Of a stretch of 64,000 nt of DNA, positions 39,814 to 50,080 are shown one piece after another. How positions within the stretch are numbered: position 1 is the first letter of the stretch; the number at the start of each line of letters is the position of its first letter. The notes beneath the pieces were generated by a model, which saw only the letters and a list, made by a program, of their open reading frames with translations, did not search any database and had not been told where the DNA came from. Source of the DNA: Zelonia costaricensis (Eukaryota; Euglenozoa; Kinetoplastea; Trypanosomatida; Trypanosomatidae); contig JASAOO010003545.1 of NCBI GenBank assembly GCA_030849075.1, forward strand, positions 51,771 through 115,770, in the 5' to 3' direction. A program made the position numbers and the translations under genes.

Positions 39814-41969
39814 TGCAGGCGATGCCGAGTAACACGAGAAGCTGGCGGAGAGGGGAGAGCATCTGAGGCACGGGGGGTGTGCGCGCGTGTGTGTGTGTGT
39901 GTGTGTGTGTGCTTGCCTCAGGACACCGACGAGCGCGTGTATGGGTCTGCGGCAAGCGTGCAAGCGCGCGACTGTCACGCTGTCGCGTCTCGCCGCACGT
40001 GGCTGTCGAAGTCGCTGTGGCGCACCGATTTTTCCATGAAGGAGCGGCGCGTGTGGACGCGTTGCCGCTGTACTGATCAAACCCTTTTACGCCTTCCCCC
40101 ACTTCCTTTACGTAGTCCAGACGTGCCGCAGCAGTCCGCCGTTGTGGTCCGACACGGCGACGACGACGACGACGATGGCGACGTGTGGTCGTCTGTTGCC
40201 GCGGTGCGCAACACGACAAAAACAACAAAAACAACAACAACAAAAAACGTGAATCCAAACAAAGCGCAAAAAAAAACGAAACGAAGAGCGCCACGGAACG
40301 GGCGCCGCAGCCGTGCTGCAGGGAGACGCCCGGGCCCGGGCAGGCTGAACGGTGCTGAGGAGGACCAGGTCACTCCGCGTGTTGATGCACCTTCCCGCCC
40401 CCCTCTGCCCACTTTCGTGTGCGTATCGTGACATCGGGAGATGTGCTCGACGCGCAGCTGCACTGGACCGCTGGCGCGCCGTGCGCGGACTGCTGCTGCG
40501 GTGCCACACGAGGGCCTCGCAGCGACAGCCGCCGCACCAGCGCACAAAGTGAAGAGCACACTCCCGCGCACTGGTTGCGGAGAGGTGCGGGGACCGGGGG
40601 GTGGGGTGGGGCTGAAGGGAGCTGGACAACCGGGCTGAGAAGGCGACGGAGGTGAGGGCGTCAGGTACCGGCAGCGCTTTCGAACCTCAAGGATGCGGCG
40701 GCGGCAGTAGAGGCGAACACGTCAGAGGCACGTCCCATCACAACTGCTTGAGCGCAGCGCGGTGGACCGCTTGGGGGGATGCTCGCGGACGGATGCGCGC
40801 CAATGGGAGGAGAGGTGGAGAGAGGGATTGGAGTGCGGCCGTTCTTGAAGCGACGGGAAGCCTCGCGCAACGTGAATCGGGTCGGCCGGCGGTCTTTCCA
40901 GTGACACTCAGCAGCAGCGCCAGTCGGTCGCTATCGGGGCCAGGGGGCGCACGTGGCGTAGAGGGGATCGACAGTGTTCCCCGTCCACGTGCCACGCCTG
41001 AGCCCCTTCTCCTTCTTTTCTTGTGCCCTGTGACGCACTTCGCTGCGGGCTGGAGCTCAAGGCGCCATCGACATACACGAAACACGCACCGCCACACACG
41101 CAGAGACGCACACGCGGACGCACGCGCGTCAACGCCGAGGTGCCAGAAACGCCGCGGGCCACGCTCCCGCCGTGGCGGGCGCAGCATTGACCAGACGATT
41201 CAGACGCCGGCGACGGCGGCGGTGCGAACGGAGCGTGACGCACAGGGCTGCACGCCGGCCTCCAGTGGGTGAGGGCGTGTGTCTCCCCACACCTGTGCGC
41301 GTCCGACTCGGACGGACCGTCGTTCATCGCGAAACGCCCTCTTTTTCTTCTTATACAAACGTGTTGGTGTTTGTGTGTTTGTGTGTGTGCGTGCGTGCGG
41401 GCGGCACGCTCGGAGGTGCTTTCCCCCGTCGAATTTCGTTGTCCACAGGCGTGTCGTCAAAGCCTGCGCGTTTGTGTGTGGATCGAATGCAGCCTTGCCT
41501 TTTCTCCTTGCTTCGTGGCGGAGGGCGATGTGCGCGGTGTGCGCGACGTGCGCCACGCCGCCCGTGTTGTTTTTTCGCATGCCGCGCCCCCCCCCCCCTT
41601 CGCGTCCTTCGCCGTCGCCGCCGATTTTCTTTTCTCATGTCGCTCTTTTACTGCACCGCGTCATCGTCTTGGATTCCACTTTGCGGTTTTCCTTTTCTTC
41701 TTCTGTGTGTGTGTGTGCGTTCATACATGTGCATACGGCAGAGCTTGTCTGGCGCACCTGCCACCTTCCCCCCATCCCGCCATGCGTGTGTGTGAGCCGC
41801 TCTGTCGGCGCGACCTTCTCCCTTCCGTATACTTTCGCTGCTGCTGCACCCGACCTTCTTCGCTTCTCCTGCCTCCTCTCAAACATCTCCCGCTCTCTCT
41901 CTCTCTCACGTTCCCGCCTGCCTGGCTTCTCGTACACCGCCACGCAACTGCTTCCCCACCTCGCCGGGG

Positions 41970-41993
41970 NNNNNNNNNNNNNNNNNNNNNNNN
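41970..41993. other. Assembly gap (24 N)
   Basis: Twenty-four N within pyrimidine-rich DNA upstream of the RRM1-like gene; true length unknown. Confidence 0.95.
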
Positions 41994-42142
41994 TCTACCC
42001 CGCGTATCTCCTCTCACTACCTTGCGCGCCCCCCGTCGCACGTCGACATCGCTGATGCCATAAAAATAATAATCGAACAATACACACGGAGAAAATAGAG
42101 CAACAACATTCTCAAGTAAACTAGTTTTGCTTGATCAGCTTC

Positions 42143-42158
42143 TTTTTTTTTTTTTTAG
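42143..42158 (+). other. Strong SL trans-splice acceptor for the RRM1-like gene
   Basis: An uninterrupted T-run (42143-42156) is followed at once by AG (42157-42158). It is the clearest polypyrimidine-AG site in the window and predicts a 214-nt 5' leader before the ATG at 42373. A possible branch-like A-rich stretch lies just upstream (42060-42120). Confidence 0.7.
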
Positions 42159-42372
42159 GTCCTACTCTTGTACTTGCGTTTGACCAGCATCAGCGCCGCC
42201 ACGCTGTGTCGCGTTCCCCTCACGTTACCGCTTTCTCCCGCTGTGTCGGTGTGTCCCGACTCGCGCTCTCTCGCCATCCTTCCAAAGGGCACGCGCCACG
42301 CTTCGCGTTTGTGTGATTGTGTGTGTGTGATTGTGTGTGTCTTCACGCTGTGTTGCTCTGAGGCTTACCGTC

Positions 42373-43683
42373 ATGAGCAGCGCCACCGTGTACGTCTCCG
42401 GCGTCCCCGCCTCCGCCGTGGAGGACGACCTCGTCGACTTCTTCTCTCGCATCGGCAACGTCGCCGAGGTGCGGATGCCCGCGGCCGGCTCGCAGCAGCC
42501 CATCGCCGTGGTCTTCGACACCCCCGAGGACGCGATGAGCGCGGTCTCGATCAGCGGCAGCGACTACCAGGACGGCATCCCCATCCGCGTGTCGGCCACT
42601 GCGCCGACGGGGACCGCAGATGCTGCTGCTGCTGCTACGGCGGTGGCGCCGGCATCCGGTGCAGCGGCTGCGGAGGCCAACGCGGCGACTGCGGAGAAGG
42701 GGCGCGAGGGCAGCAACTCTACGGGCGAGGAAGAGCATAACGATGACGGCAGCGCCAGTGCCGCGTCGGACCGCGCGGAGGCGAAGAAGGACGCGTCGCC
42801 GACGTCGGGGCTGACCGGTGCCGCCCTGGCCGCCAAGTACGGCAACAGCATCGTGGTCGAGTCCATCGCACCCTACACGACGCGCGGCGCCTTCCAGGAG
42901 CTCTTCTTGTCCTGCGGGCCGACGTCCGACTACAATTTCCTGCGCCTGACGCACCGCGCGTACATCACGTACACGACGGCCGAGGGCTTCGAGAAGGCCC
43001 TCAAGCTCAACGGCACGATGCTCAACGGGAGGGCGCTGAGTGTGCAGCCTCGCATGAAGCCAGGGGGCAGCCGCCGCGATCGCCCTGACAGGCGCGAGGG
43101 CCGTGACACGCGCGAGGGCAAGTCCGAGGGGCCTTTGCGGCTCTCCAACATGCCGCTGAACCAGCGCGTCGTCGTGTGGGGTCCACCCAAGGTGCTCACT
43201 CGCGACAACGTCACAAACTTCTTCCACGGCAAGTGCGGCAAGATTCTGGACTACCACCGGCTGCCCACCGCGGACTGCGCCTTCGTCACTTTCACGTCGC
43301 CGGAGAACGCGCGGCGGGCGGTAGCGATGTCGGGCCAGATATTCATGGGCGTCAGTGTTCGCGTCGAGGTGCGCGAGCCGCTGACGTGCCGGCGGTGCAA
43401 GAAGGAGGGCCACATTGCGGCGCAGTGCTCGGAGCCGCGCAGCACACGCGGGCGTAGTGGCGCGGACCGCGGGGAGCGCCGCCGCCGCCGCCGCTCGTCG
43501 TCGTCGTACTCGTCCGCGTCGTCCGATCGCGAGTACCGCCGCAGCCGGCGTCGCCGCCACAGCAGCGAGTCGCCCGATCGCGACCGTGAGCGCGGGCACC
43601 GCCGCCGCTCGCGCAGCCGCAGCCCGGCACGCCGGCGTCGCCACAGCCGCAGTCGCAGCCCGCCGCGTGACCGCCGCCGCTAA
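42373..43683 (+). CDS. RRM1: RRM1-like nuclear SR protein: three RRMs, CCHC zinc knuckle, RS tail
   Basis: A 436-residue protein. RRM1 is at 4-75 (TVYVSGVP as RNP2-like, IAVVFDTPEDA as RNP1-like), followed by an Ala/Glu-rich linker. RRM2 lies at about 157-226 (SIVVESIAP, then AYITYTTAEG) and RRM3 at about 264-335 (RVVVWGPP, then CAFVTFTSPENA). A retroviral-type zinc knuckle is C339-x2-C342-x4-H347-x4-C352, and the Arg/Ser-rich tail spans 360-436. This matches the layout described for trypanosomatid RRM1, a nuclear RNA-binding SR-type protein linked to mRNA processing and chromatin. The RRM RNP1 motifs are divergent and short of aromatic residues. The assignment to RRM1 rests on architecture. 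The A/T-rich upstream island and purine-rich tract after the stop may bear on its regulation. Confidence 0.85.
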   Translation: MSSATVYVSGVPASAVEDDLVDFFSRIGNVAEVRMPAAGSQQPIAVVFDTPEDAMSAVSISGSDYQDGIPIRVSATAPTGTADAAAAATAVAPASGAAAAEANAATAEKGREGSNSTGEEEHNDDGSASAASDRAEAKKDASPTSGLTGAALAAKYGNSIVVESIAPYTTRGAFQELFLSCGPTSDYNFLRLTHRAYITYTTAEGFEKALKLNGTMLNGRALSVQPRMKPGGSRRDRPDRREGRDTREGKSEGPLRLSNMPLNQRVVVWGPPKVLTRDNVTNFFHGKCGKILDYHRLPTADCAFVTFTSPENARRAVAMSGQIFMGVSVRVEVREPLTCRRCKKEGHIAAQCSEPRSTRGRSGADRGERRRRRRSSSSYSSASSDREYRRSRRRRHSSESPDRDRERGHRRRSRSRSPARRRRHSRSRSPPRDRRR

Positions 43684-45346
43684 AGCACAACACCAAGAAG
43701 AAGAAGAAAAGAGAAAAAAAGAAGAAAATGGACTTCGCTGCGCAAAGGGGGCGGCGAGCCACCGGGTGGAGGAAGGGGCGGTGCAGGTGCGTCTGTGCGC
43801 GTCTGTGTGTCGTAAGCCAAGAAGGGAAGGCGGTAAGCGGAAGGCTCTGAAGGTGTTTATAAAGGGAAGCCGAGCCGGGCGCTACGGAGGCGCGTGTAGG
43901 GCTGCGGAAAAAAGAAAAAGAAAAACAGGAAAGGACTCACGCACACACGAGTGAACCGCGCAGCAACATCCTCCTTCCGCGGTGCTGGTGATAGTGACGC
44001 GGTTGGGGGGGAGGGGGAGGGGGAAGGTGAAGCGGTCGGTGCCCGATTGCGTGTGCGTGTGTGTGTGTGTCTTCGTCTGTGCGTGCTTCTGCGTGCGTAC
44101 TTCGCTTCAGCGGTCCCCCCACCCTCTGGAGCTTCCGCGACGGCGTGCGGTGCGGGCGCTTGTGGAGCAGCACTGTGGATGGCGTTCTTGAGAGAAAAAA
44201 AGTAAAGGAGAAGAATCAAACAAAGCGCACAAACGTGCGCACACCAGCACCGACACCGTCTCGGCTATCGAGCCATCGGTGCAGCCGCGCGGCGCTGACA
44301 AGGAGGCCTGCGCCATGAGCTGAATACGCGCACCTACGGTTCGATAGTCTCGCAGTCACGTGCGTGTGTGTGTGTGGGATCTGCGCTTGTGGGGTGAGGT
44401 GGGAGGGTGGTGTTGGGGAGAGGGAGAAGTGAGGTAGCAGCAGGGACTGGACATGTGAAGTTATTCAGCTCCACTGCCACGCCTCTGCTCTCCCACCGTA
44501 AGCGGCGCGTCGCGCGTTGTTCGCCGCACACTTGCAAGAAGGTACACGTGCCTTGTGTCGCCGCTGTTGTGCATCCTGCGCCGGTGCTTGCGTATCGTAC
44601 ACGTCAGTGATGTTGGTTTCTTATCCACTGCTTGCTTTCCCTCCCCCACCGTCCACCACGACTTGCGAACCCACTGGCGCACCCACTCGCACCCCTGCCA
44701 CCACCAGGAACTTAGTAGCAACCGCGCCCTCCTCCACCCCCACCTCAGCCTCCTCCACCCCCTTCCCTCACACACACTGCAGTAGCCCCCCCAAACAGGC
44801 TCCTCCATCACAGCAGCGCACGCACTTGCACACCCGCGCGCAAAGCCTTCCTCCACCGCGGTCATCGATCACTCGTCTCGGACGTGCGGCTGACGTTCTC
44901 ACAGTACCACTCTAGTCAACTAAACAAACAGAGCCACAGAACACAGGTCTGCACTCACACACACACACGTGTGCACACAGACACGCTCGCTAGGAAGAGG
45001 ATTGCTTGCCGGGCGCTCCTCCGTACTTTTTCCTTGTTTGTCCCTCGCCTCCTCGTTAGGCCTTCTCTGCGGTAGCACCTCCTCACACGCACACAGCGCA
45101 CCCCTCCTCGATCCTCTTGCTCGCCCCACTCGATCATCTTTCTACGTTTTCCCGCTGGCTCGCTGCGTGCGCGTTCGTGTTTGTGTGTGTGTCTGGCACG
45201 GTTGCCCGTCTCTGCGCCTCTTCGCTTCGTCGCCTTCACCTCCGTCAGCATCCTCCTTCCCCCCTCGCCCATCCTCGCCCATCCTCGACCGCCACAGTGC
45301 CACGACGCACCACACAAGCGAACACAGCGCGGTACACGAAGTAGAG
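43684..45346. other. Intergenic region
   Basis: A 1.66-kb gap. It starts with a 45-nt purine-rich (GAA/A-rich) tract at about 43697-43731, with a second A-rich patch at 43909-43932. G-runs lie near 44005-44022, GT near 44055-44069, CA at 44958-44970 and a long C/T-rich segment at 45040-45300. No gene is seen. Confidence 0.65.
45247..45248 (+). other. Candidate SL trans-splice acceptor
   Basis: AG ending a C/T-rich run (45200-45246), 98 nt before the ATG at 45347. Inferred from sequence only. Confidence 0.45.
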
Positions 45347-45793
45347 ATGAACGCCAACGAGGGCAACACGGGCCGCAAGGTCCTCATAGCCGACCTGCCC
45401 ATGATGTGGCCCAAGGACTTCCGCCGCTTCGAGAAGGAGGGCGGCATCTGGGGCCAACAGTTCCGCCAGCGCCGTCGGCAGCTCACCCTCGCCCTCACCG
45501 TCTCCGCCGCGGCGACGGCGCTGGGGTCGTGGTATGTGGTGATGCGCCGCCGCAACACGTACTTCGTCCTCTTCTCCACCTTTACGGGCTTCTCCGTGCT
45601 CGGCTTCTGTATTGGCATGTCGCTGGCCCCCCTCTGGTACGAGAACGTAGCGAACAACAAGGAGACCTCGATGATGCGGCGGGTGTGGTGGGCGAAGGAG
45701 TGCGCGAAGCACTGGGACTACTCGCAGGTGAACAAAGACCGCTGGCAGGCTGCGTACCCCAAGGCCGTGTACCCGTACAAGAAGATCGAGTAG
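45347..45793 (+). CDS. Two-span membrane protein, unknown function (possibly mitochondrial)
   Basis: A 148-residue protein. A polar N-terminus (1-30) contains LPMMWPKDFRRFEKEGG, then a basic patch QRRRQ (40-44). Two hydrophobic segments follow, about 45-64 and 72-94, joined by a short basic loop (MRRRN), forming a helical hairpin. The C-terminal 50 residues are Trp/Tyr/Lys-rich (WWAKECAKHWDYSQ). Hairpin topology with a positive loop and aromatic tail is common among small subunits of mitochondrial inner-membrane complexes, but no family is recognised. Codon bias begins at the ATG at 45347; the upstream frame is repeat-derived. Confidence 0.78.
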   Translation: MNANEGNTGRKVLIADLPMMWPKDFRRFEKEGGIWGQQFRQRRRQLTLALTVSAAATALGSWYVVMRRRNTYFVLFSTFTGFSVLGFCIGMSLAPLWYENVANNKETSMMRRVWWAKECAKHWDYSQVNKDRWQAAYPKAVYPYKKIE

Positions 45794-47089
45794 GCTGCTG
45801 ATGCTGATGCTGATGGTGGTTTGCTGATGTGGTGTGCGTGTGTGTGTGTGTGTGTCGTCGAGCTTCTGGCCTTCCCCTCTTCTCCACAGTTCCGTTTGTG
45901 TGTGAGTGAGCGTTCACGCACACCCCTTTGTTTACTGTTTTTTTTCATTCTCCTTCTTCACGTAGTAGGTACCGCATACCGCATCTCGACACCGACCCTG
46001 ATTGTATGCGCGTGTGTGTGTGCATTTGTGCGTGTGTTCACCTGTCTGTATTCGTACACGGGTATGTGTGTGTGTGTGTGGGGGAGAGAGAGTGAAGGGT
46101 GTGTGGCAAGGCGTGCACGCGCACGTCTTACACCCGCGTGGCGCCTCCATCACGAGGAGGCTGGGCCGAGAAGAGGAAAGGAGAGCGATCGGCAATGCCA
46201 GTGTCCCTTTTCTTGTTCGCTTCTCTTGGTGTGTGCGTGTGTGTGTTTGTGTGTGTGTGCGTACGAGAGTGCTCGAGTGCGTATCGACGTGTCCCACTTG
46301 TCGGGCGCGCCGTCGCGCGTGCCCCTTCCCTGTCCCCCCTCCTCTCTTGCGCCCACACGTCGCAGCAGTGGACGCCTCGCACCCGCGTCCCCCCCCCGTC
46401 CTTCCCCCCACCCCCATTAGGTCTTACTTGTCTTCAGTTCGCCTTACCCCCCTCCCCTCCCCCATCCACAGCGCCTCGTCCTCACCTTCCCCCCCGTCTC
46501 GCGCACGCACTACACAAGAGAAACACAAGCGCACACAGAGATGCACGACGGAACTCCAAAAAAAGGAAAAAAAAAGAAGAAGTTGAGCTAACCGGGAGAG
46601 GCATGCGTTTGAGTGTGGTGCAAGCCTCGCTCGAGGTGCGCCCTGCGGCACCCCAGCGCTGACGCCTCCCACTCCTCCCTTACTTGCCCTCCCTCGGCTA
46701 CACACTCGTTACGCGTGAAAGGAGAGAGGGGTGGGGTGGGGGGGGGATAGAGGACGGCGAAGGAGGAGGTGTTGCTGCGGCGCGTGATCACACGTCTCGT
46801 GACAAGGACACTGCTGTTCGCGTGGACGTCAGCGTGGGTTTACAGAGCCGCGGAGGGGAGGCGCCTCGTCGATGCCGACGCTGCGCTATTTATCATCACC
46901 CCCTTCTTCTCCCTCTCTTCCTCGTCCAGCGCCGCTCGCTGTGGTGATTTACGTTTTCACGCTCGCCCTCATGCCTGCACCCCGTCTCCGCTGCGCTTTC
47001 TTGCTCCCCGCTGCCGCCACCACCACCGCGCACACCCAACACAACTCTTTCTTGTTACCTCGCCCCACCACGGCGTACTCCACGCGGAC

Positions 47090-47119
47090 TCCTCCTCCTC
47101 CTCCTCCTCCTCCTCCTCC
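47090..47119. repeat. (CCT)10 trinucleotide tract
   Basis: A perfect CCT/CTC tract of 30 nt, part of a longer pyrimidine-rich stretch that probably serves SL splicing of the downstream small gene. Confidence 0.85.
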
Positions 47120-47332
47120 GCCCCCCTTTTTACAGATACACTCGCACACGCACGGCGCACCACCAACGCCCGGTCCGCACAGTCCCCCCCCCTGTGTCGC
47201 ATCAGCTCCCTCTTCCCGAAGTCCTCCACAATTCTCTTGTCTCGCCCGCCTCAGCGCAGGGCCCCGTCGCGCCACTCCAGCTGCTGGTGTTGGTAGCTGT
47301 GCGCGCTTATCACCTTGTTGTCTGCGCTTTCA

Positions 47333-47334
<2 letters not shown>

Positions 47335-47366
<32 letters not shown>
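47335..47366. repeat. (CA)16 repeat next to a start codon
   Basis: A perfect CA repeat preceded by TTTCAAG, a possible SL acceptor at 47333-47334, and ending 13 nt before the ATG at 47380. If that AG is used, the repeat makes up most of the 5' leader. Confidence 0.88.
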
Positions 47367-47370
<4 letters not shown>

Positions 47371-47379
47371 TCACTCCGC

Positions 47380-47730
47380 ATGCACGCGCTATCGACGCGC
47401 ACGGACGTTGATCTCGTCTTGCAGGAGGACGAGCTCAACGGGCAGCTTGCCCGAGTCTACCACAGCCTCGCCATGCGGTGTGAGCGCTACCAGGAGCACC
47501 TGGCGACGGTGGAGCGGATTCACGAGATGGTGATGGAGATGAAGGAGCGAGTCGAGTGTCTTGCCCCCGCGCACGCCGCTCTGCCAGTCCCGGGGCAGCC
47601 GGATGCCGAAGCATGCGGCGGCGGCGGCGGCGAAGTGAGCTCACTCTCAGGCCACGACGATGTCCATCACGATGCAGAGCCGCCCTCTGAGCTACCGTGC
47701 CCTTCCGCGCCGCCGCGTACACCCTCGTAG
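47380..47730 (+). CDS. Small coiled-coil protein, unknown function
   Basis: A 116-residue protein. Residues about 9-62 form a single amphipathic helix or coiled coil (LQEDELNGQLARVYHSLAMR and onward to MEMKERVECL). The C-terminal half is an acidic, Gly/His/Pro-rich disordered tail. Size and layout resemble small helical subunits of complexes such as BLOC/BORC, kinetochore or intraflagellar assemblies, but no family signature is clear. Codon use over the helical part is gene-like; the tail is less so. The ATG at 47380 lies right after a CA repeat, as at other starts here. Confidence 0.6.
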   Translation: MHALSTRTDVDLVLQEDELNGQLARVYHSLAMRCERYQEHLATVERIHEMVMEMKERVECLAPAHAALPVPGQPDAEACGGGGGEVSSLSGHDDVHHDAEPPSELPCPSAPPRTPS

Positions 47731-48926
47731 CCGGGGCGAGGGGGAGGGGGGGGGGAGGGGCTGGGGCAGCGCCGCTCGGAAGCGCCGTGGACCCTCCTCA
47801 GCACACACACACACGCACATACATGCTGCGGACAAGCTACGATGTCTCAGACTCACCGGCTGCGCAGCCGCCGATATATAGAAGGGGGACTGCCGCATGA
47901 GCCGCTGCACATCGGCTGATCTGTTTCCCCAGCTAGAGACAGTTGCTTCTCTGCTTTACCTCTGCTGTCAACTGCTGCGTGGCACCGCGGTCTTCGTCCA
48001 CACACACACACACACACACACAAGTTTGAACGCTGTTGTCCACATTTTCTTTCTTTTTTTTTTGCCTTCCCCAAAGGTGAACTACCACGCACACACACAC
48101 AGAAATGAGAAGAACGAGCTGTCGAAGGAGCGCTTGTCGCAGGTAGACTCGTTCTCGCTGTCCCGCCCTTTGCGTATGTGCATGCTCACGGGATTGACGC
48201 GGACCGCGGGTGTATGCGGCATCCACGCGCGCCACATGTGGCCNTTTGCGTATGTGCATGCTCACGGGATTGACGCGGACCGCGGGTGTATGCGGCATCC
48301 ACGCGCGCCACATGCGGCCCCCCCCCCCCCCCACGTGCAGTGTTGTGACGGCGCTGACGGTGTGCTGACGCTCCGTTCGCTCCTCGACGCCCGCCACGAC
48401 GTGACACACACACACACACACACACATACGTCTCTCCTGCGCTCTTGCGAGTCCGCCACTGTCACCTTCGCCCCCCCCCTCCTCCCCACTCTTTCCCCCT
48501 CACTCCTCCTCCACCGCTCCGTGACTCACCCACCTCCTTTCACCGCGGGCCGCCACACAGTCGCGGCTGCCTCCTGAACTCTCTCTCTCTCTCTCGCACG
48601 AGGGACCCCTCGTGAGACCGCCATCGAACACGCGCACGGGGTGGAGAGCGGGCACGCGCTTCGCCTTCACATCTTTCTCTTTCCAACTCTCGTACCATTC
48701 GGGTGTCGCACACACGCACGCACGCACGCACACACGCACACACACACACACTGACGCACAAGCGGTGCGATCTGCTGCGGCTGTGCGCCTTTTCCCTTTC
48801 CTTTTTTTCTTCCTTTCTTTCTGACCTGTCTTCTCTGCGTCGTCGCGAAGCTGCCGTCCGCCCTCTAATCCACGGGGTCACAGAGTACAGTTATTCTCGC
48901 CACTTTGTGTGTGTACGCGTGCTTGC

Positions 48927-48957
<31 letters not shown>

Positions 48958-50080
48958 GGCTATTGTGCTGCGCCCTTATCATCATCATCACCGGCGAGTC
49001 CTGCCGCCGATTACCTGCTCCTCCATTGTGTTCTCGTGTGTATGTGTGTATGCGTGTTATCGCGCTGATGGCGCAGTGTTGACCGCTGAAGTTGTTGTTC
49101 GTCTACTCAATCCCGGTGCAACCTCTGTCTTGTGTGTGTGTCGTGTGGGGGCCAACGCCTACTCGCCTTTCCTGGTCTACGTGCCGGGTGCAACCGTACG
49201 ACGTCATATTTGTTAAGAGTACGAAAGGGCAAGAGGGCGAGCAGCCAGTGGACACAGACACACACACACACAGACAGACGCACAGTTTACATCCGGTGTG
49301 AAGAGGAGGAAGAGGAAGCGCACTGGCTGGCTCGTCCTCCGTCTCTGCCTCACCTAACCTGGAGAGGAGAAACAGAAACCCACCAAACAAGAGAGAGAGA
49401 TAGAGAGAGCATCAAGCACGGCAACGCGCTGCGTGTGAACGGAGTGGGGAGGTCACACCGGCCACGCTCTTTGTGAACAGCAAGAAAGAGAAAAAACAGA
49501 AAAGGACGAGGGGCTTCTTTCCACGCGGATTCTGCTCCGCCCCGCAACTCCCCCCCCTCCACGTCTGTTCCTCCTCGCCTCGTAACTGCGAATACGTTCT
49601 TGATTCTCCGGCGCACCCGATTCTTTCTTGCTTCCCTTTGCATGTTTCTTCGCGTGGCTGACGGACTGTCTACCCCCCCCCCTCTTCCTTCTCCACCGAA
49701 ATTCGTGTAGGGCGACGTGTAGACACGCTGCCCCCTGCTCTCTCTTCTCCGTCTCCTGTCGCCACGTGTGGCACCCGCGCCTCCCCCCCCTTCCCCTCCC
49801 CCCTCTTCACCTCGTACCACTCCACCCCGCTCGCTCGCCCGCCCCCCCCTCTCCTGGCTCGGGTTTCTTGCTGGTGTGTGTGTGTTTGCGCTTGTGTGGT
49901 GCTCACGTATAGGTGCGCCGGACCTGTTCTCACTTCACAGCCTTACGTCGAGGCGCCGTGAAGCAGGCAACAAAAAAGAAAAGAGCGGCGCCTACGCCTT
50001 CTATCTTCTGCCCTCTCTCTGTTTGTGTGTGTGTGTGTCACTGCGTGTGTGTTCCTCGTTCACGCTTTGGCGCTCTCTCT
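47731..50080. other. Intergenic region with internal duplication
   Basis: A 2.35-kb gap. It holds a G-run at 47747-47756, CA tracts near 47800-47815, 48001-48021, 48404-48426 and 48713-48751, a 75-bp duplication around one N (48169-48319), a C homopolymer (48319-48332), GT tracts near 48930-48955 and 50023-50039, and C/T-rich DNA at 49670-49860. No gene is seen. Confidence 0.65.
48169..48319. repeat. 75-bp direct duplication flanking a single N
   Basis: 48169-48243 and 48245-48319 are the same 75 bases with one difference (T at 48238, C at 48314), separated by an N at 48244. The pattern suggests two contig ends with unmerged overlap rather than a biological tandem repeat. Confidence 0.9.

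Larger units (their letters stand above)
39814..42372. other. Intergenic region with mixed-sequence block, assembly gap and A/T-rich island
   Basis: A 2.6-kb gap. (GT)n at 39886-39911; an A/C-rich ACAACA tract at about 40210-40290; a ~850-bp block (40300-41150) nearly free of simple repeats and pyrimidine runs, so unlike other spacers; C/T-rich DNA with a 24-N gap (41970-41993); then an A/T-rich island (about 42055-42160) ending in a T14 run and AG. No gene is accepted. Confidence 0.65.
45794..47379. other. Intergenic region
   Basis: A 1.6-kb gap. GT tracts lie near 45836-45856, 46012-46024 and 46066-46081, C-rich runs near 46330-46415 and A-rich patches near 46558-46583. G-runs lie at 46731-46747, CTC repeats at 47090-47119, and a CA repeat at 47335-47366 ends 13 nt before the next ATG. 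No gene is seen. Confidence 0.65.

Noticed and set aside
40652..41272. 206-codon frame in the mixed-sequence spacer block
   Set aside because: Arg/Ser/His-rich without hydrophobic core pattern or gene-like codon bias; more likely degenerate repeat DNA.
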